A stretch of 64,000 bases of DNA from Candidatus Eremiobacteraceae bacterium (GCA_035710745.1 DASTCX010000025.1:1-64000), one strand, 5' to 3'. Positions 7,455 to 17,269 are shown, counted from the first letter of the stretch. The notes: generated by a model not told the origin, from the letters alone. A program made the numbers and translations.

Positions 7455-9092
7455 ATGGCTGTCCGTAGCGCCACGCTTGGCGCCCCGCGCCCCTCGACGA
7501 ACGGACACCGCAGCGCCGCGGCGCCCGCCAGGCCGGCACGCCGCATCGCGGGCAACAAATGGCTCGTCGCGCTGCCGGTCATGCTCGCTGCGCTCACCGC
7601 GGTGCTCGACGCGAGCATCGTCAACGTCGCGCTGCCGAACATGCAGTCGTCGTTCGGCTCGAGCGTCGACGAGATCGACTGGATCATCACCGGTTACCTC
7701 ATCAGCAACGTCATCGTCATCCCGGCGACGGGTTGGCTGTCAGGCAGGTTCGGCCTCACTCGCTACTTCATAGCGAGCCAAGCCGTGTTCCTCATCGGCT
7801 CCGTCCTTTGCGGTTTTTCGTGGAATTTGGGCTCGCTCGTGTTCTTCCGCGTCCTCCAAGGCATCGGCGGCGGCGCGATCTTGCCGGTGACGCTGACGAT
7901 CATGCTCGAAGCGTTCCCGCCCGAGGAACTGGGGATGGCCTCCGCGCTGTACGGCGTCGGCGCCGTGCTCGGTCCTGCCATCGGTCCGACGCTCGGCGGG
8001 TATCTCACCGACACGTTCTCGTGGCCCGCGATCTTCTTCATCAACGTGCCGCTCGTGACGCTCTCGATCGTCTTGACGCAGATGTTCGTCCACGAGACGG
8101 CGCCGCCGCAGGGCGCGGGCAAGGTCGATTTCGTCGGCCTCGCGAGCGTCGCGGTGTGGCTCGGCACGCTTCAAGTCGTGCTGCAGGAGGGCGAGAAGAA
8201 CGGCTGGTTCGAGTCGTCGTTCATCATCGGATTATCGCTGACGTCGCTCGTCGCGTTCGCGGTCTTCATCTATACGGAGCTGACCATCGAGCGGCCGCTC
8301 ATCAATATCCGGATCTTCAAGAATCGCGATTTCGCGGCTGGGTCGCTCGGCGGCGCGCTCATCGGTGCGACGCTGTTCGGATCGGTGTTCGTCATCCCGC
8401 TCTTCGCGGGCACGCTGCTCAACTACACCGCGTTCCAGATCGGCTTGCTCCTGCTGCCGACGGCGCTCGTCAGCCTTGTGCTCTTCCCCGTCGCGGGCAG
8501 ACTCTCGCAGCGGCTCGACCCGCGCATCATGATGGCGATCGGTGTGCTGCTCATGTTCTCCAGTATGGTCGGCAACGGCTTCCTGACGCTGCAGTACTCG
8601 TTCCAGCAGATCATGACGATCCAACTCATGCGCGGCGCTGCGCTGCCGTTCTTGTTCACGTCGCTCGGCCAGCTCGCGCTGACGAAACTACCGCCGCAAC
8701 AAAGAGCCGACGCATCGTCGCTCTACAACCTGACGCGGACGCTCGGCGGATCGATCGGCATCGCCATCATCGGCACGCTCATCGTCAACCGCGAGCGTTT
8801 CCACTTCGAGCGCTTCGGCGAGTCGGTGACGCAGTTCGCGGTGGCGACCCAACAGCGATTGCTCGGCCTCGGCAATGCCTTCGCGTCGCGTGGCGTGCCC
8901 GGCGTCCATGAGGCGGGGCAGCAGGCGAACGCCGCGCTCGCGGGCGCGCTGACGCAGCAGGCATACGTCTCGGCGTTCGACGATGCGTCGCTCGTGCTCG
9001 CCGGCGCCGCGATCGTCATGCTCGCACTCATCCCATTTTTCGACGTCAAGAAGCAGCCCCGTCAAACGCCCGCCCACGTCGCGGCGGACTAG
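7455..9092 (+). CDS. EmrB/QacA-type MFS efflux transporter (DHA2, 14 TM)
   Basis: This 545-residue polytopic protein has the DHA2 signatures: a first helix with LDASIVNVALPNMQSSFG, motif A region GWLSGRFGLTRYF, and the antiporter motif C region GAVLGPAIGPTLGGYL. About fourteen hydrophobic segments are visible. The family exports drugs, fatty acids or siderophores using the proton gradient. It is the last gene of the marR operon. The N-terminal ~30 residues are cytoplasmic and Arg/Pro-rich. The substrate is unknown. Confidence 0.92.
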   Translation: MAVRSATLGAPRPSTNGHRSAAAPARPARRIAGNKWLVALPVMLAALTAVLDASIVNVALPNMQSSFGSSVDEIDWIITGYLISNVIVIPATGWLSGRFGLTRYFIASQAVFLIGSVLCGFSWNLGSLVFFRVLQGIGGGAILPVTLTIMLEAFPPEELGMASALYGVGAVLGPAIGPTLGGYLTDTFSWPAIFFINVPLVTLSIVLTQMFVHETAPPQGAGKVDFVGLASVAVWLGTLQVVLQEGEKNGWFESSFIIGLSLTSLVAFAVFIYTELTIERPLINIRIFKNRDFAAGSLGGALIGATLFGSVFVIPLFAGTLLNYTAFQIGLLLLPTALVSLVLFPVAGRLSQRLDPRIMMAIGVLLMFSSMVGNGFLTLQYSFQQIMTIQLMRGAALPFLFTSLGQLALTKLPPQQRADASSLYNLTRTLGGSIGIAIIGTLIVNRERFHFERFGESVTQFAVATQQRLLGLGNAFASRGVPGVHEAGQQANAALAGALTQQAYVSAFDDASLVLAGAAIVMLALIPFFDVKKQPRQTPAHVAAD

Positions 9093-9170
9093 CGCGACGG
9101 GAAACACTCGCGGGCGTAGATAAGCGACGCTCCAGAGCCGGCATGACCCCGGTTCCATGGCAGGTTTTCG

Positions 9171-11837
9171 ATGGCGAATCTTCGACCATTCGTCGCCGCG
9201 GTTTTGACCGCGGCGTTAACCGGTTTGTCCGCAACAGCGGCGAACGCCGCGTCGCTCAACCAAACGGGCGCGATCCCATCAACGCTCTCTAACGGGCTGC
9301 GCATCATCGTCGTGCCGATGAAGCACACGCCGCTCGCCTCCGTCGGCGTGTACTACGACGTCGGCAGTGCCGACGCGCCCGCGTCCGACCCAGGCCTCGC
9401 GACTGCCGTCGCGGCGATGCTGACGACTCACGTGGCCGGCCTGAGCGGAACGCAGGTGACTGAATTGACGAGCGCGCTCGGCGGGGCATCGGGCGAGGTG
9501 TGGGGCACTAGAACGACTCTATACTATAACGAGGTCGCGCTATCGGACCTATCCGCCGCTCTTCGCATCGAAGCGGACCGTATGCTCGGGTTTGGAGCGT
9601 CGAACGACGATTGGAGCGTCGAGCGCTCGGTCTACGCTCAAGCTGCGTCGATGAACGAAGGGAATTTCAACGTACTGTGGCACAGCGGCATGCTCCACGC
9701 CTTGCAGCCGCGGTCTCCCATCGCGCGGGATAAGTGGACCTCAGAGTCGTTGTTGAACCGCGACTCTCTATCGGTCCTCGACCGCTTCCGTGCGACGTGG
9801 TTCACGCCGAGCAACGCGGTGATCATCGTCGCCGGCGGGGTCGATCCTCAGGCGATTCTCGCAGACATCCGTTCCGACTTCGGTTCGCTGCCCGGCGGCG
9901 CCGCTCCGAAGCATGCCGGCGATGACTTGACGCCGCCGCACGCAGCGAACATCCTTTTCAAACGGAATCTGGTCACGCGGCCCGCGTACGCGTGCGTCGA
10001 CGAGCCGGGCTCTTCGAGTCGCGACTTCGCAGCAGCGCAGATCCTCAACGACGTCGTCCAGTCGACCGATAGCGCGCTCTCCGAAATGCAGGAGTCGAGA
10101 AAAGCCCTCACCACGTCGTTCACACAGATTTTCGGCGACCGCGAGCTCACGATCATGTGCGCGCAGGCTGCCGTCGGGTTCGTCGAAAACAACAATTCGC
10201 TGGCCGACGCCTTGCGCGCCGTCCTCGCCTCGTACGCCGAGCACGGCGTTTCGGCCGCCGACGTCGCGGCTGCGGTCAAGTACGAACACGTGCAGCGCGT
10301 GATCCAAGACGCCGATCCGTACGCGACTATGGACGAGTGGGGCACGTACGTCGCCGCGCTCGGCTATTCGACGCCTGACGTGTACTTCGCGGCGATCGAC
10401 CGCGTGACGCCGGCCGACGTTGACCGCCTCGCGCGCGAAGTCTTCAGCCCGCGAACTATCGCTGTTGGAAGAGTCGTGCCGGCGCCGTCGGCGGCTCCGA
10501 CGACCGCGATCGCGCCGCCGTCGGCAACGGCTGCGCCAGGCACGGCGACGTTGCCGCAATGGGCCTCGGCGGTCGTTCGAGATGTCGACGGCTCGCTCGC
10601 AAACGCTCCAACGCCGAGCGAAACGACCCTAGCGAACGGCATCCGAGTCATCACGGTGAACCGGCCCGGCTCAGGCATTGTACAGGTTTTCGGTCGCGTG
10701 AAAGTGAGCCCGCAAGTCGAGGCGCCGCCCGGCGACGACGGCGTAGACCTCGTGCTCACTCACCTGTTCGCGGCCGGCCCCGCGGACATGAGCCATGAGG
10801 ATTTCGCACGCCGAATCGGGGCGCTCGGCGGACAAGAATCGGCGGGCGCAGATTTCAACCTTTCAATCCTCCCGGCAGATTTCGGTCGAGGGCTCGCGTT
10901 ACTCGCCGATGCGGAGCTGCACCCGTCGTTCGCCGGCCAGGAGTTCGGGCGCGCCAAGCTCGACGCGGTCGACGACGCCGCGGACCAGACGATGAGCCTC
11001 GGACGGTCCGTCCAGCAGTCGCTGTATGCCAACTTGTTGCCGCCCGGCGATCCGGCCGCACGCGTTGCGAGTCCGGTGTCGGTTTTCGTCCTGACAGCCC
11101 CCGAAGTTCGTTCCTATTACGAAGCCGCGTTTCGCCCCGAGCGGACGACGATCGTCGTCGTCGGGGACATCGCGCCTGCCGCTGCAGTCTCCGGCATCGA
11201 GAGGGCGTTCGGCATGTGGAGCGACGCCTCGACACCGGCTCCGCCCGACGACCTTCCTACGCTTCCCGAAAATACGGCCGCGCGCGTCGTGATGCCGGCG
11301 CACGTTGTCGGCATTCGGATCGTCGAACTTGGTGAGACAGTCGAAATGCGTCCGTCATCGGACGACTACGAAGCGTTCTCCGCGGGCATGGAGGTTCTCG
11401 GCGGAGACCTTTGGTCGAGCCGGTTGAGGCGCGATATCGTCGACAACCGGGGTTTGGCAGTGTCCGTCAAGCAGCAGGTCGACATCGAGACAAACCGCGC
11501 GACGCTCACGATTACGTACGTCTGTGCTCCGGTCAACTCGGTCAAGGTGCGTAACCTCATCACAAGCGACATTCGCGAGATCCAGACGACGCCGCTGACA
11601 GCCGACGAACTCGGCCGCGCGAAGGCGCTGCTCGTCCGTCAAGAGCTGCTGCAGATGGGCAGTCCGAAGGAACTCGCGCAGCAATATCTCGGCTTCGCCG
11701 GTCTCGGTTTGCCGCTCGACGAGCCGGCGCTACGTGCGGCTCGCTATCTAGGCCTCACTCCGCGAGAGGTGATGCTTTCGCTTGCGGCCAGGCTGCGCGC
11801 CGACGGGTTTGTCGACGTCGAGTTCGGCACACAGTAG
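9171..11837 (+). CDS. Secreted M16-family protein lacking both zinc-binding motifs (pseudo-peptidase)
   Basis: This 888-residue protein has a signal peptide (MANLRPFVAAVLTAALTGLS..ANA). Two M16 halves follow: the first opens with STLSNGLRIIVVPMKHTP, the second with ETTLANGIRVITVNRPGSG at about residue 483. Active M16 enzymes have HxxEH after a GLAH-type turn. Here the equivalent is DPGLATAVAAMLTTH (~73-87), with no histidine or glutamate at the needed places. The downstream Glu is also absent (VERSVYAQAASM). The second half (DLVLTHLFAAG) lacks it too. The product is probably a binding or chaperone-like protein. It stands alone after the efflux operon. Confidence 0.85.
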   Translation: MANLRPFVAAVLTAALTGLSATAANAASLNQTGAIPSTLSNGLRIIVVPMKHTPLASVGVYYDVGSADAPASDPGLATAVAAMLTTHVAGLSGTQVTELTSALGGASGEVWGTRTTLYYNEVALSDLSAALRIEADRMLGFGASNDDWSVERSVYAQAASMNEGNFNVLWHSGMLHALQPRSPIARDKWTSESLLNRDSLSVLDRFRATWFTPSNAVIIVAGGVDPQAILADIRSDFGSLPGGAAPKHAGDDLTPPHAANILFKRNLVTRPAYACVDEPGSSSRDFAAAQILNDVVQSTDSALSEMQESRKALTTSFTQIFGDRELTIMCAQAAVGFVENNNSLADALRAVLASYAEHGVSAADVAAAVKYEHVQRVIQDADPYATMDEWGTYVAALGYSTPDVYFAAIDRVTPADVDRLAREVFSPRTIAVGRVVPAPSAAPTTAIAPPSATAAPGTATLPQWASAVVRDVDGSLANAPTPSETTLANGIRVITVNRPGSGIVQVFGRVKVSPQVEAPPGDDGVDLVLTHLFAAGPADMSHEDFARRIGALGGQESAGADFNLSILPADFGRGLALLADAELHPSFAGQEFGRAKLDAVDDAADQTMSLGRSVQQSLYANLLPPGDPAARVASPVSVFVLTAPEVRSYYEAAFRPERTTIVVVGDIAPAAAVSGIERAFGMWSDASTPAPPDDLPTLPENTAARVVMPAHVVGIRIVELGETVEMRPSSDDYEAFSAGMEVLGGDLWSSRLRRDIVDNRGLAVSVKQQVDIETNRATLTITYVCAPVNSVKVRNLITSDIREIQTTPLTADELGRAKALLVRQELLQMGSPKELAQQYLGFAGLGLPLDEPALRAARYLGLTPREVMLSLAARLRADGFVDVEFGTQ

Positions 11838-11840
11838 TAG

Positions 11841-11938
11841 GCCGAGCGAAGCTCGGCTGCACTCAAATGTGGTATGCCGAGCGAAGCTCGGCTAAGATGG
11901 ATGGACCGCGGCGGTCGAGATGAATCTCGACCGCTCCC
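11841..11938. repeat. Cluster of two class II palindromes and one class I REP palindrome
   Basis: GCCGAGCGAAGCTCGGC occurs at 11841-11857 and 11876-11892. A class I element (CCGCGGCGGTCGAG, ATGAAT, CTCGACCGCTCC) spans 11905-11938, and a half-copy AAGTCGACCGCTTC follows at ~11951-11964. The cluster sits between convergent genes (M16-like and TPR protein), where REP hairpins typically protect or end transcripts. Exact inverted complementarity of the stems is directly visible. Confidence 0.9.
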
Positions 11939-11967
11939 TTTTTGTCCGTAAAGTCGACCGCTTCATT

Positions 11968-13503
11968 CTATTGCGTTTGTTCGCGCGCGCGAATCGTCTG
12001 CAGGAAGTACGCGGTCCGCGCCGGGGCGCCGCTAGCGGCCGCCGCAGCCGAAAGATCGCGCTCGGCAGACGGCACGTTGGCGACCAAGATGTCGATCATC
12101 CCTGCCGTGAACAACGCGGACCCGGAAGACGGCGCCATCTCAACGGCGTGCTGCGCATCCGCGTACGCCGTCGAGTCATCACCGACGGCCACATCGGCGA
12201 CGGCCTGTGCGACATAGACCGCCGCCGGCCCGCCTCTGCCCGCCGCCTGCGCGAAGAACGGTCGCGAGCCCGCCTGGTCACCTCGTTGCTGCGCGTTGAT
12301 ACCTGCGAGGTAGGGACCGCGCCAGTCGGTGCTCGCACGAGTGGTGGCTGCCGAGAACGCCGCGGCCGCGATCGTGAAGTGATGCGAGAGCATCGCGGCC
12401 GTTCCGGCCGAAAGTATCTGATCGATGGTGCCCTTGCTGATCGTCGCTTGCATACGGGCGACGGATTCCGTCGGATCGGCGAATGGGAGCTCGCCGCCGA
12501 AACCTGGATCGCTCGCCACGTCGAATAGGTAGCCTTTTGCGTCCGGCGCGAGGTCGGCGATCGACTGCGGAAGTCGTGCGATGGGTGTAGGCGTCGGAGT
12601 CGGTGACGGCGACGGGGGTGGCGTCACGACGGGCTTCACGTGCACGAGAGCCGGCTTTTTCGTCGGCTTCGCGGTCGGAGATGCGAGTGGCGTCGGAGTC
12701 GGCGACGGTGGCGCGATCTGCGCGATAGGCAGCGGCGTGGGCGAAGGTGTTAGCGACGGCGCTGCCGTGGGAGTGGGAGATGCAAGCGGAGACGCCGAGG
12801 CCGACGGCGATGGCGATGCTGATGGATGGGCCGTCGCCTGTGTGCCCGGGTTCGACGATCCGAGCCGCTTGTTGAGGGCGACCATCGTCGCTTGCGCCTC
12901 GGCGGTCCGGCCGAGCGATTCTAGCGCTTGGATCTTGCCGTCGATCGCGGGCTGATACGTCGGCGACCGCTTGAGCTCGGTGTTGAAATCGGAAAGCGCG
13001 GCCTCCGGCAGATGTTCGTTCAGCTCGACGACGGCGAGATCGTAGTGAAGGAACTGCGTGTCGGGAACGAGCGCGAGCGCCGCCCGCAACTGCGCATCAG
13101 CCTCAGAATATTTCTTCTGCCGCGCGTACAGCTGCCCGAGCGCGACGTAGTTCCAACCGTTGCGCGCGTCGGCAGCCTCGCCGAGCTCGTAATCGTGCTT
13201 GGCGGTCGCATCGTCGCCGGCCGCCACCGCGATATTGCCCGCGTGATTGTCGATCGTCGCGTCGGACGAACTCGTCGCGACGACGCCCTGCGCGAGCTTG
13301 TTCGCGCCGGCCGTGTCGCCCGAATCGAGCGCCGCTTGCGCGTCGTCGATATTGGGCGTTTCCGTCGCGTGCGGAAATGCCGCGATGATGCGATCGTGGA
13401 TCGCCTGGCCGCCCGGGATGTACGCCATCGCCAGCGCGGCGATGCAGATGATGAGTGCGGCCAAGGCCACCCATCCGAGGATACGTTCGATCGTTTGGGC
13501 CAC
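11968..13503 (-). CDS. Membrane-anchored tetratricopeptide-repeat protein with Pro/Ser/Thr linker
   Basis: This 511-residue protein has one N-terminal membrane segment (LGWVALAALIICIAALAMAY, ~9-28). TPR-like helical repeats follow at ~55-210 (e.g. YVALGQLYARQKKYSEADAQ, LAVVELNEHLPEAALSDF). A low-complexity Pro/Ser/Thr/Ala linker of about 100 residues (~220-320) leads to a second helical domain rich in Ala. It is probably a periplasmic scaffold tethered to the inner membrane. The linker has the look of an extended spacer through the cell wall layer. Partners are unknown; the neighbouring genes are not obviously related. Confidence 0.75.
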   Translation of the reverse strand: MAQTIERILGWVALAALIICIAALAMAYIPGGQAIHDRIIAAFPHATETPNIDDAQAALDSGDTAGANKLAQGVVATSSSDATIDNHAGNIAVAAGDDATAKHDYELGEAADARNGWNYVALGQLYARQKKYSEADAQLRAALALVPDTQFLHYDLAVVELNEHLPEAALSDFNTELKRSPTYQPAIDGKIQALESLGRTAEAQATMVALNKRLGSSNPGTQATAHPSASPSPSASASPLASPTPTAAPSLTPSPTPLPIAQIAPPSPTPTPLASPTAKPTKKPALVHVKPVVTPPPSPSPTPTPTPIARLPQSIADLAPDAKGYLFDVASDPGFGGELPFADPTESVARMQATISKGTIDQILSAGTAAMLSHHFTIAAAAFSAATTRASTDWRGPYLAGINAQQRGDQAGSRPFFAQAAGRGGPAAVYVAQAVADVAVGDDSTAYADAQHAVEMAPSSGSALFTAGMIDILVANVPSAERDLSAAAAASGAPARTAYFLQTIRAREQTQ

Positions 13504-13564
13504 GGGATGTTCTTCCCGTTTTCGGGAAGTTTGTCATGCGTTTACGAGAACGGAGCAATTCTAC

Positions 13565-14398
13565 ATGCGCATCGTCATCGGGCTCGAAGATACGTTCGGC
13601 GACATCGTCGGCAAGGCGTCGGCGGGTCACAAGACGTCGGCGGAAGCGCTCGCGTCGCGAACCGGCATCGCGTCGGCACGGTTGAAAGCGCTGATCGGCG
13701 ATCAACAAAAGCCGACCGAGGACGAGTCGCGCAAGATCGCCGCGGCGCTCGAGCTCAACGCCGACAAGCTCGTCGATAGCGGGCTCGAACGCTGGAAGCC
13801 CGAGACGCGCGACCTCGACGCGAGATTCGGCCACCAGATCAACGAGCCGTATCCGAGCAACGGTTACTTCATCATCGATGCCGACGAACGCGTCGCGGCG
13901 TTCGTCGATCCCGGGGGAAGCCCGGAGAATATCATCTCGACGCTGCGCAAGAGTCCCGTGTCCGTGCGCTACATCTTGTTGACGCACAAGCACAAGGATC
14001 ACGTCGACGCCCTCTCCGACGTTCGCCGTGCGTTTCCCGAGGCGCGCGTCGTGATCCATCGCAACGACGCGCCGGCTGTCGGATCGCCTGCTGAAGGGGC
14101 GATCGGAATCGACGACGGCGGTACGCTGCCGTTCGGCAAGAGCGAGATCAGGCTGCTCTACACCCCAGGACATACGGACGGCTCGTCGTGCTTCATATAC
14201 GGCGGCGGCGTGTTCACCGGCGATACGCTTTTCGCCGGTTCGGTCGGTAGGCTGTTCGGCGACCGATTCGGTTACTCGGACCTCATGCATTCGGTGTCGA
14301 AGAAGATCTTCGCGCTGCCCGACGAGACGGTCGTCTTCCCGGGGCACGGCCCGCCGAGCACGATCGGTGAGGAGAAGGCGCACAACCCGTTCTTCTAA
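13565..14398 (+). CDS. XRE-type HTH fused to metallo-beta-lactamase-fold hydrolase
   Basis: This 277-residue protein begins MRIVIGLEDTFGDIV. Residues ~20-70 form a small HTH (SAEALASRTGIASARLKALI, then KIAAALELNADKLV). The remainder is a metallo-beta-lactamase fold with THKHKDHVDAL (motif HxHxDH), TPGHTDGSSC, a GDTLF aspartate and FPGHGPPS, all the metal ligands of glyoxalase II-like hydrolases. The HTH may act in DNA binding or just in dimerisation. The start was chosen because the protein's domain begins there; the reading frame stays open far upstream, antisense to the TPR gene. Confidence 0.82.
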   Translation: MRIVIGLEDTFGDIVGKASAGHKTSAEALASRTGIASARLKALIGDQQKPTEDESRKIAAALELNADKLVDSGLERWKPETRDLDARFGHQINEPYPSNGYFIIDADERVAAFVDPGGSPENIISTLRKSPVSVRYILLTHKHKDHVDALSDVRRAFPEARVVIHRNDAPAVGSPAEGAIGIDDGGTLPFGKSEIRLLYTPGHTDGSSCFIYGGGVFTGDTLFAGSVGRLFGDRFGYSDLMHSVSKKIFALPDETVVFPGHGPPSTIGEEKAHNPFF

Positions 14399-14490
14399 CC
14401 GAGCTCTCATTGCGCAGCGATATCGGCGTGCGTCCCTCGCATCGAACCCGGAGAGGCGGCGTTTGCGGACGCACCGAATCTACGGCGTCT

Positions 14491-15408
14491 ATGCTTCGAT
14501 CATCGTCCGTCCGTTCTATCGTTGCGATGGCGCTTGTCGCTGCCGCGTCGTCTGCTCTCGTGGCGTCTTGCAGCTCGAACGCCGGGTTCGGCGGTGCGCC
14601 GCCGTATCCGGGCGCGCCGAATCCCACGCCGTACCAGGGCAACGGTGCGACGCCGTTCGGGGGCGGGTCCCCCGGCGCGACGGAGCCGCCCGACACGCCG
14701 CTCACGGTCGACAGCGCGAGCGCGCGTTTCGCGTACGACGCCTATGCGGCCGATCCGGTGAAGGCACCGCGCCTCGTCGAAGTGACGTTCGCGTTGGGCA
14801 ACCAGGATGAGACGCCGATGCCCGTCGCCGATCTCGCGGTCGCAGCTGACAAGGGCACGCCGACTCACGTGAAGCTATCGCTTCAAGCGCTGCCGAATCA
14901 AGATACGGTCGAGACGCTCGTCGCGATCGCCGGCCCGAAGGATCCGTCGAAAACGAAACAGCTCTCGCTCACGTTCGGCGACGGCAAGGGCACGATGCTC
15001 GCCGCCGACACGATCGATTTTCCGACCGATGCCGATCCGGTCATCACCCCGCTCGACAGCAAGCGGCCCGCCGGCGGCCTCACGATCGACGACGTTGCGG
15101 TCACGTCGATCGCGGCACCCGGCAGCGGCCTTCACTACGATGTGACGTTTTCCGCGACGAACGCGAGCAAGAACGATATGTCGATCGCCGCTTTCGTCAT
15201 CACGCCGCCGACGAACGATACCGACAAGGTCGCATCGCCTGTCAAGGTCGCGGTCCCCATCAAGATCCCAGCGCGCACCGAGATGGCGGCGATCAGCATC
15301 GTCATGACCTACTCGGGCAAATCGAAGGCGTTGCCGAGCGGCAAGTACGAAGTGGACGCATCGGACGGCAAGTCGACCATTGCGCAAGCCAACGGCCCGC
15401 TGCTTTAG
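14491..15408 (+). CDS. Predicted lipoprotein of unknown function
   Basis: This 305-residue protein starts MLRSSSVRSIVAMALVAAAS and has a lipobox ending in LVASC, predicting lipid attachment at Cys ~27. A Gly/Pro-rich linker (~30-70) is followed by two beta-rich segments, with strands such as FAYDAYA, LKLVEVTF-like and VTSIAAPGSGLHYDVTFSAT, which suggest Ig/CARDB-like folds. The start is set by the signal peptide. It lies 12 bp upstream of the ETF-QO gene and may be co-transcribed with it. No family is recognised. Confidence 0.65.
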   Translation: MLRSSSVRSIVAMALVAAASSALVASCSSNAGFGGAPPYPGAPNPTPYQGNGATPFGGGSPGATEPPDTPLTVDSASARFAYDAYAADPVKAPRLVEVTFALGNQDETPMPVADLAVAADKGTPTHVKLSLQALPNQDTVETLVAIAGPKDPSKTKQLSLTFGDGKGTMLAADTIDFPTDADPVITPLDSKRPAGGLTIDDVAVTSIAAPGSGLHYDVTFSATNASKNDMSIAAFVITPPTNDTDKVASPVKVAVPIKIPARTEMAAISIVMTYSGKSKALPSGKYEVDASDGKSTIAQANGPLL

Positions 15409-15420
15409 GCATCGATCAGG

Positions 15421-17157
15421 GTGGCGCGCGAACGAGACACGCTTGAAGTAGACGTCCTTTTCGTCGGCGCCGGACCAGCCAGCCTCGGCGGCGCCATCCG
15501 CCTCGCGCAGCTCTACGCAGCCCACAACGAGGCGGTAAAAGCCGGAACCAAGCCCGGGCCGGAGCTGTCGGCCGAGAACATCCTCGTCATCGACAAAGCG
15601 GCGGCGATCGGCGATCACGGGATCTCCGGCGCGGTGCTCGATCCGCGCAGCTTAAAGGAGCTCCTCGGCGACTTCCTCGCAGCGGGCTGCCCTGTGGAAG
15701 CGCCCGTTTCGAGCGACGCGCTGTGGTTCATGAGCAAGGGGGGCCACATCGCGGCGCCGATCATCCCGCCGCCGATGAACAATCGCGGCAAATACGTCGC
15801 GAGCCTCAACAAAATCGTCAAATGGATGGCGTCCGTCGCGGAAGGCCTCGGCGTGCAAGTCTACCCCGAGTTCCCAGGACAAGAACTGCTATGGGATGGC
15901 GAGCGCGTCACCGGCGTGCGCATCGGCGACAAAGGGCTCGACAAAGAAGGCAATCCGAAACCCAACTACGAGCCGGGCGCAGATCTCGTCGCGAAAGTCA
16001 CGGTCCTCGGCGAAGGCCCGCGCGGCACGCTCGCAAAGCAGCTGGAAAAACGGCTCCCAATCACGTCGGGCAAGAATCCGCAGGTCTACGCGATCGGCAT
16101 CAAAGAGCTGTGGCAGATGCCGGCAGGATCGACGCCAGCGGGGCAGGTCATCCACACCCTCGGCGCTCCGCTCGACGACGCGACGTTCGGCGGCGGCTTC
16201 ATCTATTCGATGGCGAACGACATCTGGGACGTCGGCTACGTCGTCGGCCTCGACTACAAGAACCCTCAGCTCGAACCGCATGCCGAATTCCAGAAGTTCA
16301 AGCAACACCCGAGCGTCTCGAGGCTCATCGGCGGAGGCACGATGATCCGCTACGGCGCGAAAGCGATCCCGGAAGGCGGCTGGTGGGCGATGCCGCGCCC
16401 GTACGCCGACGGCGTCGTCCTCGTCGGCGACTCGGCCGGAACGCTCAACCCGCTCAAGTTGAAGGGGATACACCTGGCGATCAAGTCGGGAATGCTCGCG
16501 GCGGAAACGCTCTACGAAGCGGTCGTCGCCGGCGATTCATCGAGCGCGCGCCTTGCTACCTACGAAAAGCGGATGGCGGACTCGTGGATGCGCGACGAGC
16601 TATACGCGGCCCGCAATTTCCACCAAGGCTTCGACCGGGGCCGGCTCTTCGGCATGCTCAACGTTGGTCTCGGACTCGTGACCGGCGGACGCGGCTTCGG
16701 TTACGCGGATCGGTTGAACGGCGTCGCCGGCTACGCGCGCATGGAGAAGCTCGTCGACTACTTCGGCCGCGACGTACCCGGCTTCGAGCGGCCGACGTAC
16801 GACGGCAAGCTGACGTTCAACAAGCTCGACGACGTATTCAAAAGCGGCACGCATCACGAAGAGAACGCGCCCTGCCATCTCAAGGTGCACGATACGACGG
16901 TGTGCGCGACTCGATGCGCGGAAGAGTTCGGCAACCCGTGCGAGCACTTCTGCCCGGCGAACGTCTACGAGATGGTGCCCCGCTCGGCCGGCTCACCGGA
17001 ACTCACCCTCGCGGGCTTCAAGGACTCGGGCAAACGCCTGCAGATCAATTTCGCGAATTGCGTGCACTGCAAGACGTGCGACATCATGGACCCGTATCAG
17101 ATCATCGATTGGGTGCCGCCCGAAGGCGGCGGCGGCCCGGTCTATACGGGCTTGTAA
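15421..17157 (+). CDS. Electron-transfer flavoprotein:ubiquinone oxidoreductase
   Basis: This 578-residue GTG-start protein moves electrons from reduced ETF to the quinone pool. It has an N-terminal FAD site (VLFVGAGPASLGGAIRLAQL), the conserved GFIYSMANDIWDVGYVVGLD region, a second FAD contact (VVLVGDSAGTLNPLKLKGIH) and a C-terminal 4Fe-4S ferredoxin-like part. The cluster cysteines are in CEHFCPANVYE and NCVHCKTCDIMDPYQIIDW. Length and domain order match bacterial and mitochondrial ETF-QO. The etfAB partner genes are not in the window. Confidence 0.95.
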   Translation: MARERDTLEVDVLFVGAGPASLGGAIRLAQLYAAHNEAVKAGTKPGPELSAENILVIDKAAAIGDHGISGAVLDPRSLKELLGDFLAAGCPVEAPVSSDALWFMSKGGHIAAPIIPPPMNNRGKYVASLNKIVKWMASVAEGLGVQVYPEFPGQELLWDGERVTGVRIGDKGLDKEGNPKPNYEPGADLVAKVTVLGEGPRGTLAKQLEKRLPITSGKNPQVYAIGIKELWQMPAGSTPAGQVIHTLGAPLDDATFGGGFIYSMANDIWDVGYVVGLDYKNPQLEPHAEFQKFKQHPSVSRLIGGGTMIRYGAKAIPEGGWWAMPRPYADGVVLVGDSAGTLNPLKLKGIHLAIKSGMLAAETLYEAVVAGDSSSARLATYEKRMADSWMRDELYAARNFHQGFDRGRLFGMLNVGLGLVTGGRGFGYADRLNGVAGYARMEKLVDYFGRDVPGFERPTYDGKLTFNKLDDVFKSGTHHEENAPCHLKVHDTTVCATRCAEEFGNPCEHFCPANVYEMVPRSAGSPELTLAGFKDSGKRLQINFANCVHCKTCDIMDPYQIIDWVPPEGGGGPVYTGL

Positions 17158-17180
17158 GCGAAAGATAACGAGCTTGCCCT

Positions 17181-17269
17181 GTAGCGGTCGAGCTTTAGCT
17201 CGACCGCCGCGGCCTTTCCGCTTAACCTGTGTTCTGTAGCGGTCGAGCTTTAGCTCGACCGCCGCGGCC
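17181..17269 (+). repeat. Two class I REP palindromes, forward orientation, left of RAYT
   Basis: Identical 34-base elements, GTAGCGGTCGAGCTTTAGCT followed by CGACCGCCGCGGCC, lie at 17181-17214 and 17236-17269. Each folds into a hairpin with stem AGCGGTCGAG/CTCGACCGC. Together with the inverted copies at 17777-17923 they bracket the tyrosine transposase gene. Confidence 0.95.
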
